A stretch of DNA of 18,966 bases from Flaviramulus sp. (GTDB taxonomy: Bacteria > Bacteroidota > Bacteroidia > Flavobacteriales > Flavobacteriaceae): positions 1-18,966 of the forward strand of contig JALRJA010000384.1 in NCBI GenBank assembly GCA_023255235.1, in the 5' to 3' direction. Numbering within the stretch: position 1 is the stretch's first letter; the number at the start of each line of letters is the position of its first letter. This document shows, piece after piece, positions 1 through 7,052 of this stretch. The notes under the pieces are model-generated. The model was not told the DNA's origin. It made no database searches and saw only the letters and a list, made by a program, of their open reading frames with translations. Position numbers and translations under genes: made by a program.

Positions 1-728
1 TTTGTGATGTATCTATTGAAAACTAAATCTATTTCACCAGGATTCCAAGGAGCATCAGTGCCTACACCGCCATTTTCAACAGCTTCCAACCATGCTGCAG
101 TGCTTGGATGTTTTATTATAATGTTATCACCAATATTAAAAACCGATGCGTCGGTAACTTCAAAAGTTCTACTACCGGCGGGTATGTAAGGGCTAATAAT
201 ATCTTTTCTTGTTCCCGTAGCTTCTGGTTTAAAACCATTTTTAATGTTTGTGCCTATGGTAATTAATGTTCGTTGAGAAGGTGCGTTTCCTACACCTCTA
301 ATTATTGTATTTGTTGCTGGATTGTCACCGTCACCTGAACCCCTAAGTATTACGCCACCGCTATTTATGGTTAGTACACCACTAACAGGGTATTCTCCGG
401 GTAATAATAATAATGCACCTCTATGCCCATTGGCGTTTGGTGGTAGTGCTCCTACTTCGTTAATTGCAGCTTGAATATGTGCCGTGTTGTCTCCAACCAC
501 AGGACTTATTTGTTTTACAACGGCTACATTAGGTATTGCTAATTCACCATTTTTGTAGCCTGCATAACTATAATCAGGAATATGGTTACCATCTTTGTCT
601 GATACATAAACTAACTGATTGGAGTTGTTGTAGAATAATATAGATGGTTGATATTGTGCCTCTATAGAGTTTGATACAAAAAATATGAAACAAATTATTG
701 TTACCCTTAAAAAATTACTTTTTTTCAC
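1..728 (-). CDS. Secreted right-handed beta-helix (pectate-lyase-like) protein, N-terminal part
   Basis: Reading the minus strand from a GTG at 728-726 gives an open frame of 242 codons that leaves the window at position 1. An in-frame TAA lies two codons before the GTG and no ATG is available, so GTG is the likely start. The protein begins KKSNFLRVTIICFIFFV and has a signal peptide ending near SIEAQ, so it is exported. The mature part has the blocks IPDYSYAGYKNGE, GDNTAHIQAAINEVG, LLLLPGEYPVSGVLTI and GGVILRGSGDGDN. These are typical of the start of Pectate_lyase_3-type beta-helix proteins in polysaccharide-degrading bacteria. The catalytic part would lie outside the window, so lyase, hydrolase or simple binding cannot be decided. 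It is separated from the mannan/sulfatase genes by about 330 bases and has its own candidate promoter, so it may or may not belong to the same locus. Confidence 0.8.
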   Translation of the reverse strand, partial: MKKSNFLRVTIICFIFFVSNSIEAQYQPSILFYNNSNQLVYVSDKDGNHIPDYSYAGYKNGELAIPNVAVVKQISPVVGDNTAHIQAAINEVGALPPNANGHRGALLLLPGEYPVSGVLTINSGGVILRGSGDGDNPATNTIIRGVGNAPSQRTLITIGTNIKNGFKPEATGTRKDIISPYIPAGSRTFEVTDASVFNIGDNIIIKHPSTAAWLEAVENGGVGTDAPWNPGEIDLVFNRYIT

Positions 729-785
729 AGCTTAAATCTTAATGTTTTCTTTTTTAATTTAATTCCCTTATTTATAACTAATTTG

Positions 786-818
786 TAAATATAGTTGAGT
801 ACAACTAATTAACTACAA
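786..818 (-). promoter_or_regulatory. Candidate Bacteroidota-type promoter of the beta-helix gene
   Basis: On the minus strand, TTG (818-816) is followed after 22 bases by TATATTTA (793-786). This fits 7 of 8 positions of a TTG / TAnnTTTG promoter as described for Flavobacterium and Bacteroides. The predicted start of transcription would leave a leader of about 50 bases before the GTG at 728. The assignment rests on a weak consensus in AT-rich DNA. Confidence 0.35.
792..807. promoter_or_regulatory. Inverted repeat TAGTTG-N4-CAACTA, possible operator
   Basis: The perfect 6-base arms lie in the spacer of the candidate promoter and overlap the first two bases of its -7 element. This is a usual place for a transcription factor to bind. 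A half-site of similar sequence (TAGTTGAATAC) lies at 911-921. No regulator gene is in the window, so the binding protein is unknown, and an inverted repeat of this size could occur by chance in such AT-rich DNA. Confidence 0.3.
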
Positions 819-1062
819 ATAAAAACCTACTGATTAATTTAATGTTAATTTTTGCTTAACATTTTTAAACAGTAAAAAGTTGACTTTTCTCATTGAATTT
901 GTTTATTATTTAGTTGAATACACATGAAAACCTAAGTAAATATCTAGAAGTTAAAACCTCTTTAATAGAATCACTATAATTAGTTAACTAAACATATAAT
1001 ACGTTTTTGATGGGATAGTATAGGGTGCTGGTTTTTGTATTAATTTAACTTTTATAAGAGCT

Positions 1063-2652
1063 TTAATTTGCTGGTTCATTTAAATACCGTCTATTAATTC
1101 TTATATTGGTCATTTCACGTAACTCGGTCAACGACTTATCCATCTTGTATTCTATTTTAAGTTCTTCTAATCTTGTTTTTAATTTATTAATTAATTCTTT
1201 ATTTTCTGGATTATTAATGATATTATTAAGCTCATTAGGGTCTTTTTCTAAATCAAATAATTCCCATTCATCAATATTGTAATAAAAGTGAATTAATTTA
1301 TACTTTTTTGTTCTAATTCCATAATGTGGTTGTACATGATGCCAATAAGGAAACTCAAAATAATGGTAATATACAGCATCTCTAAAAATGCGTTTACTTT
1401 TGTTTTCAAGAATGCTAAGAAAGCTTTTACCTTGCATATTTTTAGGTGCTTGTATTCCAGCTATATTGAGTAGTGTTGGGGCATAATCTATATTTAACAC
1501 CATATCATTTTTTACAGAACCACCTTTTATCTTATTTGGATAACGTATGAGTAAAGGCATGTGCATTGATTCTTCATACATAAAGCGTTTGTCAAACCAT
1601 CCATGTTCTCCTAAATAAAATCCTTGATCTGATGTGTATATAACAACAGTGTTTTCAGATAAACCTGTTTTGTCTAAATAATTAAGCATTTCGCCAATGG
1701 CATCATCGGCAGCTTTAACACATCTTAAATAGTCTTTTAAATAACGTTGAAACTTCCAGTTTTTTCGTTCTGCTTCAGTCATTTTTTCATCAGGTGTCCA
1801 AAACTCACCTTCTTCATTTCCATACTTATTCCAAGCAATTAACGCTTCTTCTGATAACCCTTTTGGAGGTTTGATTTTCACATCTTTTCTGTTCATGTGA
1901 CCGTCAATGCGCATCCAAGCATTTTTAGCTGAGGTTCTTCCTGTATAATCATCATTGAAAGTTTCTGGATGTGGAATTGTTACATTCTCTAAATAGTTAG
2001 CATATTCTTTTGCTGGTTCCCATGGTCTATGTGGTGCTTTAAACTGGTACATTAGCAAAAAAGGTTTGTCTTTATTAGTTCTGTTTTCTAACCATTTGAT
2101 AGCATCTTCTTTTATAACTGTTGTTGAGTATTTTCCTTTTTCTTCAACAATAGAGTCATTTGCTAATTCAAAAATAGGATTATAATATGTGCCTTGCCCT
2201 TCTTTATTTAACAGTACTTTGAAATAATCGAAACCTATTGGTGAAGTACCTAAATGCCATTTTCCTATCACTGAAGTTTCATACCCATTTTTTTGTAATA
2301 TTTTTGGAAATGTTTCCAAGCTTGAATTAAAATCACCACCTCCTTCATTTTTGAAAAAGCCATTAATATGTGCATATTGGCCTGTTAATATTGAAGCCCT
2401 TGAGGGGCCGCATATTGAATTGGTACAAAAGGCGTTATTAAAACGCATGCCTTCGTTTGCAATTCGATCAATATTTGGTGTAGGGGCTACTTTTGATAAA
2501 AAACCTTTATAGGCACTAATTGCAGCCAAAGCATGGTCATCGGTCATTATAAAAAGTATATTTGGTTTTTTAATGACTTTGTTTTTTTGTTCCGGTTTAA
2601 AGCTTAAGACCATAAAAAACAATAAGATAACAACTGTATATTTTTGTATCAT
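1063..2652 (-). CDS. Type I sulfatase (S1 family, formylglycine-dependent), exported
   Basis: This 529-residue protein is an arylsulfatase-superfamily enzyme that should hydrolyse sulfate esters on sugars. After an N-terminal hydrophobic signal (residues about 5-18), PNILFIMTDDH gives the metal-binding Asp pair D38/D39. The motif CGPSRASILTG follows at 81-91, where C81 would be converted to formylglycine. A late block, YTSDQGFYLGEHGWFDKR, supplies further metal- and sulfate-binding residues. The SICGPSR context and the PHRPW and ETFNDDYTGR blocks recall sulfatases often annotated as N-acetylglucosamine-6-sulfatase-like, but the S1 subfamily and sulfate position cannot be settled by eye. It starts 11 bases after the GH92 stop codon and is the last gene of the run. 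The motif is of the Cys type and needs a maturation enzyme, which is not encoded here. Confidence 0.93.
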   Translation of the reverse strand: MIQKYTVVILLFFMVLSFKPEQKNKVIKKPNILFIMTDDHALAAISAYKGFLSKVAPTPNIDRIANEGMRFNNAFCTNSICGPSRASILTGQYAHINGFFKNEGGGDFNSSLETFPKILQKNGYETSVIGKWHLGTSPIGFDYFKVLLNKEGQGTYYNPIFELANDSIVEEKGKYSTTVIKEDAIKWLENRTNKDKPFLLMYQFKAPHRPWEPAKEYANYLENVTIPHPETFNDDYTGRTSAKNAWMRIDGHMNRKDVKIKPPKGLSEEALIAWNKYGNEEGEFWTPDEKMTEAERKNWKFQRYLKDYLRCVKAADDAIGEMLNYLDKTGLSENTVVIYTSDQGFYLGEHGWFDKRFMYEESMHMPLLIRYPNKIKGGSVKNDMVLNIDYAPTLLNIAGIQAPKNMQGKSFLSILENKSKRIFRDAVYYHYFEFPYWHHVQPHYGIRTKKYKLIHFYYNIDEWELFDLEKDPNELNNIINNPENKELINKLKTRLEELKIEYKMDKSLTELREMTNIRINRRYLNEPAN

Positions 2653-2663
2653 AATTTTTTAGT

Positions 2664-4922
2664 TTATTGAGGTATTTCTACTTCTTTACCCCATTCTTTA
2701 TTTGGAAATTCGCCTAATTCTAAATTGAGTGTTGCACCCATCATAATTTCTTCATGAGTTATAAAAGGAGCCTTAATTTCTGTACCATTTATAAAGGCTC
2801 TTTGAATGTATTTTTTGGTTTTACTTGCACCTTTAGCAAGCACAGTAAAAGTTTTTCCATTGGTTAAGTTGATAGTTGTTTTTTCAAAAATAGGGCTAGT
2901 TATATTATAATAGGGAAGACCAGGTGTAACTGGATAAATTCCTATTGAAGAAAATACTACAAATGCTGTCATGCCACCTCCATCTTCGTCACCTGGTATT
3001 CCAAAAATGTTGTCTTTAAACCACACATCTAATAAAAAACGAGTTCGTTTTTGAGTTTTCCAAGGTGCACCAAAATAATTATATAAGTAAGGAATGTGGA
3101 AAGAAGGTTCATTTCCCATAGAAAATTGCCCAACCATGCCGGTAGAGTTAGAACCATCGATATAAAAATCATTTTTTCTGATACCAAGATCTTCTCTAAA
3201 CAACTCATCTAATCTACTTTGAGCAGCTTGTTTACCACCAAGCAAATTGGTAAGACCTTGTATGTCATGTTTTACATTCCAAGCATAAGTCCAGCCATTG
3301 TTTTCATCATAGTAGTTTCTGTAACCTCTACCACCATCTAATTTTGGGTTAATATCTAGCCAATTTCCATTAGAATCTTTAGGTATAAACATTTGATGCT
3401 TATCGTTCCATAGTTTGGTATAGTTTTTTGCTTTTAAAGCATATTGTTTGTGTTCATCTTCTTTTTTTAACTCTAAAGCCAATTGCGATAAAGCCCAAAA
3501 ATCATAACTAATACCTAATGATACCGGAACAGGTTGCCGTTTTTCAAAACTATCAACATTTTTAACAGTTTCTTCTTCTCCAATTTTGAGTGACGGGAAG
3601 TAGCCATTTTTGTGATAAAACTCATCAAGAGGTCCTCTTGGATTACCTTGACGCCAAGGAATGTAGGTTCCTTGTAACAAGTTTTTTTTAATTCCCTGAT
3701 ATGCTTTTTCTAGATTAAAATTTTTAAGTCCTTTTCGATATCCATCAATAAATATGGCAGAAGAATGGTAGGCATTCATACATAAATGGTTTCCATGTGC
3801 CTGCGGAAATGTAGGCATCCAACCACTTTGTTCATACATTAGTGTATAAGAATTTAACATATCATTTTCGGCAGAGGGATCTAAAATTGTTCTTAAAGGG
3901 TGGTGGGCTAAATAGGTATCCCAAACCCAATCATCTACATAAAAAGCACGAGTGCTTTTATGTATTTTTTTGTCATAACCACTATAATATTGGCCGTATT
4001 CGTTTATATCAACCATTCTTTCGTAGGTTCTGTATAAAGCTGTGTAAAAAGTTCTTTTTTGGGCTTTTGTTCCACCTTCAACCGAAATTTGATTAGTTAC
4101 TTTTTGCCACATTTTTTGCGCTTGGTTACTAACGTCATTAAAAGTTTTTTTATCAATTTCTTTTGTATAATTCTCTTTTGCTTGTTGATGGCTAATATAA
4201 GACACGGCATATTTAAGAAAAAGATCGGAGGGTTTTGTCTCGTCTATAGAAATTAACAATCTAGATTTTTCAAATTTGTAATCAATATTAGTTATGGGTA
4301 AATTGTTTTTATCTACAAGTTTTCCATAAACGTAAATAGTGATACTATTTTCAACTGCATATTCTCCTTTAGTTTTTACACGTTTCTTTTCTAAAATATT
4401 GAACGATAGATTATCAGCATTAAATTGCATATCTTCACTACCACTCATTAAAATATGTTTTTGTACACCTTTAGGAAATTCAAATTTATATATAGCCGAT
4501 TTTTTTGAAGGTGTAAAGCTAACTCTTATGTTATCTTCTATTAAATATGTAGAATACAACCAGGGGTGTACCATTTCTAAATCATGATCTATAGGCATTC
4601 CTTTATACCATGTTTTTGTTAAGGGTTTACCAGTAGCAACTTTAAACTGTAAAATTCCAGTACGCCTGTGGCCAGTTACTTGAAGTGGAAACCCCTTTAC
4701 AATATCTGAAATATAATCCTCTTTGTTAGGAAACATGCGTAACATTTGATTGGGTAAATGTATTGTAGGGTATGTTGGTACTAAGAAGCGAGATACATTT
4801 CCTATGGTAGGATCAATGTATTTTGTATTATCTTCTTGGCTGTAAATTGCGTTTATACAAATTACGCTCAAGAAGATACTTAAGATTATATTCTTCACGA
4901 GTTTAAAAAATTGATTCGTCAC
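2664..4922 (-). CDS. GH92 family exo-alpha-mannosidase, divergent N-terminal type
   Basis: GH92 enzymes are calcium-dependent, inverting exo-alpha-mannosidases. The C-terminal catalytic half is clear: YDENNGWTYAWNVKHD holds the likely general acid E540, and GIPGDEDGGGMTAFVVF holds the acidic cluster D645/E646/D647 of the general base region, followed by PVTPGLPYYNI. The N-terminal domain does not have the usual GTGGHGHTFPGAT block. It reads DPTIGNVSRFLVPTYPTIHL, then LPNQMLRMFPNKEDYI, a recognisable separate GH92 subgroup. The listed start is GTG at 4922. A second in-frame GTG at 4898 would give MKNIILSIFLSVICINAIYS, a cleaner signal peptide, and is equally or more likely; no ATG is available. 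A terminator hairpin lies just upstream. It is probably periplasmic, as there is no lipobox Cys. The linkage it cuts may differ from that of the GH92 enzyme at 10004-12292. Confidence 0.92.
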   Translation of the reverse strand: MTNQFFKLVKNIILSIFLSVICINAIYSQEDNTKYIDPTIGNVSRFLVPTYPTIHLPNQMLRMFPNKEDYISDIVKGFPLQVTGHRRTGILQFKVATGKPLTKTWYKGMPIDHDLEMVHPWLYSTYLIEDNIRVSFTPSKKSAIYKFEFPKGVQKHILMSGSEDMQFNADNLSFNILEKKRVKTKGEYAVENSITIYVYGKLVDKNNLPITNIDYKFEKSRLLISIDETKPSDLFLKYAVSYISHQQAKENYTKEIDKKTFNDVSNQAQKMWQKVTNQISVEGGTKAQKRTFYTALYRTYERMVDINEYGQYYSGYDKKIHKSTRAFYVDDWVWDTYLAHHPLRTILDPSAENDMLNSYTLMYEQSGWMPTFPQAHGNHLCMNAYHSSAIFIDGYRKGLKNFNLEKAYQGIKKNLLQGTYIPWRQGNPRGPLDEFYHKNGYFPSLKIGEEETVKNVDSFEKRQPVPVSLGISYDFWALSQLALELKKEDEHKQYALKAKNYTKLWNDKHQMFIPKDSNGNWLDINPKLDGGRGYRNYYDENNGWTYAWNVKHDIQGLTNLLGGKQAAQSRLDELFREDLGIRKNDFYIDGSNSTGMVGQFSMGNEPSFHIPYLYNYFGAPWKTQKRTRFLLDVWFKDNIFGIPGDEDGGGMTAFVVFSSIGIYPVTPGLPYYNITSPIFEKTTINLTNGKTFTVLAKGASKTKKYIQRAFINGTEIKAPFITHEEIMMGATLNLELGEFPNKEWGKEVEIPQ

Positions 4923-4951
4923 AAATTGTTTATGAGATTTATCAAATCAAG

Positions 4952-4976
4952 AATAAAAAACCATCTTTATAGATGG
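4952..4976 (-). terminator. Rho-independent terminator after the small secreted-protein gene
   Basis: On the minus strand CCATCT-ATAA-AGATGG (4976-4961) forms a perfect 6-base-pair stem with a 4-base loop. It is followed directly by TTTTTT (4960-4955) and preceded by AAAAATT. It lies about 31 bases after the stop codon of the 5008-5328 gene and about 32 bases before the GTG of the GH92 gene. On the plus strand the same hairpin is followed by AATTTTTATT, so it could act both ways, although nothing is transcribed towards it on that strand. It suggests partial or full termination inside the gene cluster. Confidence 0.65.
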
Positions 4977-5007
4977 AATTTTTATTGCATTATGATAAAA
5001 AAGGACT

Positions 5008-5328
5008 TTATAATTTATTTTTTTTTCGATGCTCTATAAGCAATTTAAATTTTTCTTCTCCTACTAATTTTCTAAGTTTCTTGTTGTACTCTTTTTCAAC
5101 AAATTTAATTTCTTCTTTATAGCCTTCTTTGTCATTGCCATATTGTTTTTCTAACTCTTTTCGTTTGCTAAATCTATCAATATTTAAATTTAAAAATTGG
5201 GCACTTTCTTCATCAGATAAATTCATAACTTTTGATAATTCAGAAGTTATTTGATGAGCTTTTGTGTTTTCTTGTGCAAGGGAAAACGTTACTGTAAATA
5301 GGGCAATAAGGATTAGTTTATTTTTCAT
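5008..5328 (-). CDS. Small secreted helical protein, function unknown (Spy/CpxP-like pattern)
   Basis: This 106-residue protein has a clear Sec signal peptide, KLILIALFTVTFSLA with cleavage probably after A18. The mature part is about 88 residues, highly charged, cysteine-free and apparently all-helical. The pattern ITSELSKVMNLSDEESAQFL followed by many Lys/Glu residues and KLRKLVGEEKFKLLIEHRKK recalls the small periplasmic Spy/CpxP-like (LTxxQ) proteins common in Bacteroidota, where 'L-sD-Eq' steps occur twice. That similarity is weak and I do not assign a function. It sits between two sulfatase/GH92 gene blocks, 80 bases after the upstream sulfatase, and is followed by a terminator hairpin. 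A role as periplasmic chaperone or as an accessory of the glycan enzymes is only a guess. Confidence 0.75.
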   Translation of the reverse strand: MKNKLILIALFTVTFSLAQENTKAHQITSELSKVMNLSDEESAQFLNLNIDRFSKRKELEKQYGNDKEGYKEEIKFVEKEYNKKLRKLVGEEKFKLLIEHRKKNKL

Positions 5329-5408
5329 ATATAAAGTTTTTAATTGGTAGTAAAATTATGTTAGGGTATTAATTAATGGTTAATTTCTTATTAATGAAAT
5401 TCCAAATT

Positions 5409-7049
5409 TTAATTAATAAATTCACCATAAGGTCTATTTTTAAATTTTTTTAAACAGTTTGATAGTATAACCTTTAATTCTTCTAACTTTTTTTCTTCTC
5501 TGCTGTGAAGATTAATTTGCTCATGAGGGTCGTTTTCTAAATTAAATAATTGATCTCTTTGAAAGTATAGCGGGTTATGCCTTGAAGAATGGTATCCCAA
5601 GTGTGAATTTCTGGTGTAATATGGTAATTTTATTTTACTTCCTTGCCATCCATTAAATAGTTGGCCATTTTGTATTTTTTGTTCACTTTCTTGATCATAT
5701 CTAACACTTATATATTTCCAGTTTTTTGTAGCTACTGCTCTGGCATATCCTAATTCAAAGTATAAATAATCATGTACTGGTTTTTGCTTTCCTTTTAAAA
5801 CGTTCTTTAAGCTTACGCCGTCTAATGGTGTTTTTACTTTTTTTAAGTTAAAACCAGCAAGCTCCAGAAATGTTGGAGTGAAATCTATATTTTGAACTTG
5901 TTCCTTGTAAACAGAATTAGCTTTTATGCCATTAGGCCAGTGCATCATCAAGGGTACTTTCACACCACTTTCATACAAAGTGGTTTTTCCATGATTATAA
6001 GCACCATGATCTGATGTGAGAACTATTAAAGTGTTTTCATAAATACCTTCTTTTTTTAATTTGTTTACTATGGCACCAATGGCATAATCAAACCAAAGTA
6101 GCCAAGAATGATTTTGATCTTTTCCTAACGATTTTATTTCATTTTTTATTTCTTGTCTTGTGGGTAGGTAAGAATATGTTTCATTTACATATCCTTCTCC
6201 TGTAAATTTTGGATTTGCGTCTAAGCTAAAGATATATTTACCATTTCTTTTTATCCATGGTGCAGGGCCATGAGGTATCGTTTCAGAGTAGTATAAGAAG
6301 AAGGGTTTGTCTTTATTTTTTTCAATAAATTCAATAGCAGCTTTATTTTTCCATTCTACATTATGAACATTTAATGAATCGTTGTAAACTTCTTTTAGGT
6401 TACCACCATAAACTGCGTTTGCATAATCAAAACCATATTCTTTAATAATATCTACCCAAACTTGATGATTATGTGCTGCTGCTTCTGAAACCGCTTCATT
6501 ATTAGGATTAGCTTCTTTATCAAATTCTTTGAATCCATGTTTAACCCAATTTTTGCGTTGTAATAGTTTATCGTGCTCCATAATATGGCTTTTTCCTACA
6601 AAACCTGTTTTGTAACCTAATTGTTGTAACAATTTTGGTAGATTGTCAAGGTCATTTTCAATCTCCGTATTATTTTCAACACGCGTCATGGTGCCTAGTG
6701 GGTGTTGTTTCATAAATATCGTACCCTTAGATCTACTGGCATACCTTCCTGTTAGCATGGTATATCTGCTTGGTGAGCATACAGAGCTTGATACATAGGC
6801 GTTACTAAAAATCATTCCATTTTTGGCTAAGCCATCTATAATGGGTGTGTGAACGTCTTGATCGCCATTAAAGCCAAATGGTCTAGATTGTACTTCAGTA
6901 TCATTTTTTGTTGGAACAATAGAGCTTTGATCATCTGTCATTATGAAAATGATATTTGGTCTTTTGGTATTTTGAGCAAATGATTTAGTAATACCAATAA
7001 ATAGTATAAAAAATAAAAAAACAATTGTTTTGTGTTTATAAGGTGTCAT
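5409..7049 (-). CDS. Type I sulfatase (S1 family, formylglycine-dependent), exported
   Basis: This 546-residue sulfatase has a signal peptide ending SFAQ (cleavage near A25). It carries PNIIFIMTDDQ with D39/D40, and the maturation motif CSPSRYTMLTG at 91-101 with C91 as the formylglycine precursor. The C-terminal metal/sulfate block LTSDHGAYNHGKTTLYESGV and the LFNLENDPHEQINL tail are standard for the fold. The insert between the Asp pair and the Cys motif (IVPTKNDTEVQSRPFG) is longer than in the other two sulfatases here, and the active-site flank differs, so it probably belongs to another S1 subfamily with another substrate position. It starts 3 bases after the stop codon of the preceding sulfatase gene, which points to co-expression. 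Confidence 0.93.
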   Translation of the reverse strand: MTPYKHKTIVFLFFILFIGITKSFAQNTKRPNIIFIMTDDQSSIVPTKNDTEVQSRPFGFNGDQDVHTPIIDGLAKNGMIFSNAYVSSSVCSPSRYTMLTGRYASRSKGTIFMKQHPLGTMTRVENNTEIENDLDNLPKLLQQLGYKTGFVGKSHIMEHDKLLQRKNWVKHGFKEFDKEANPNNEAVSEAAAHNHQVWVDIIKEYGFDYANAVYGGNLKEVYNDSLNVHNVEWKNKAAIEFIEKNKDKPFFLYYSETIPHGPAPWIKRNGKYIFSLDANPKFTGEGYVNETYSYLPTRQEIKNEIKSLGKDQNHSWLLWFDYAIGAIVNKLKKEGIYENTLIVLTSDHGAYNHGKTTLYESGVKVPLMMHWPNGIKANSVYKEQVQNIDFTPTFLELAGFNLKKVKTPLDGVSLKNVLKGKQKPVHDYLYFELGYARAVATKNWKYISVRYDQESEQKIQNGQLFNGWQGSKIKLPYYTRNSHLGYHSSRHNPLYFQRDQLFNLENDPHEQINLHSREEKKLEELKVILSNCLKKFKNRPYGEFIN

Positions 7050-7052
7050 TTG

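Larger units (their letters stand above)
729..1062. other. Intergenic region between beta-helix gene and PUL end
   Basis: These 334 bases hold no convincing gene. They are very AT-rich and contain several short inverted repeats: TAGTTG-N4-CAACTA at 792-807, GTTAA-N7-TTAAC at 844-860, AAAAGT-N2-ACTTTT at 875-888, and the palindrome TAGTTAACTA at 981-990. A related half-site, TAGTTGAATAC, occurs at 911-921. The region must hold the promoter of the beta-helix gene. I see no strong hairpin-plus-U-tract terminator after the sulfatase stop codon at 1063. Confidence 0.6.

Noticed and set aside
4..189. Plus-strand open frame at the left edge
   Set aside because: It is antisense to the beta-helix gene, has no recognisable domain, and the minus-strand frame has a signal peptide and clear motifs.
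1020..1062. Possible terminator after the last sulfatase (CTCTTATAAAAG)
   Set aside because: The stem is short and imperfect and no run of T follows on the minus strand.
3842..4587. Several plus-strand open frames inside the GH92 gene
   Set aside because: They are short, overlap each other and a well-supported GH92 coding sequence, and have no domain or start context.
5382..5401. AATTTC-N8-GAAATT inverted repeat before the small secreted-protein gene
   Set aside because: It has AT-only-rich arms, a long loop and no U-tract, so it is neither a convincing terminator nor an operator.
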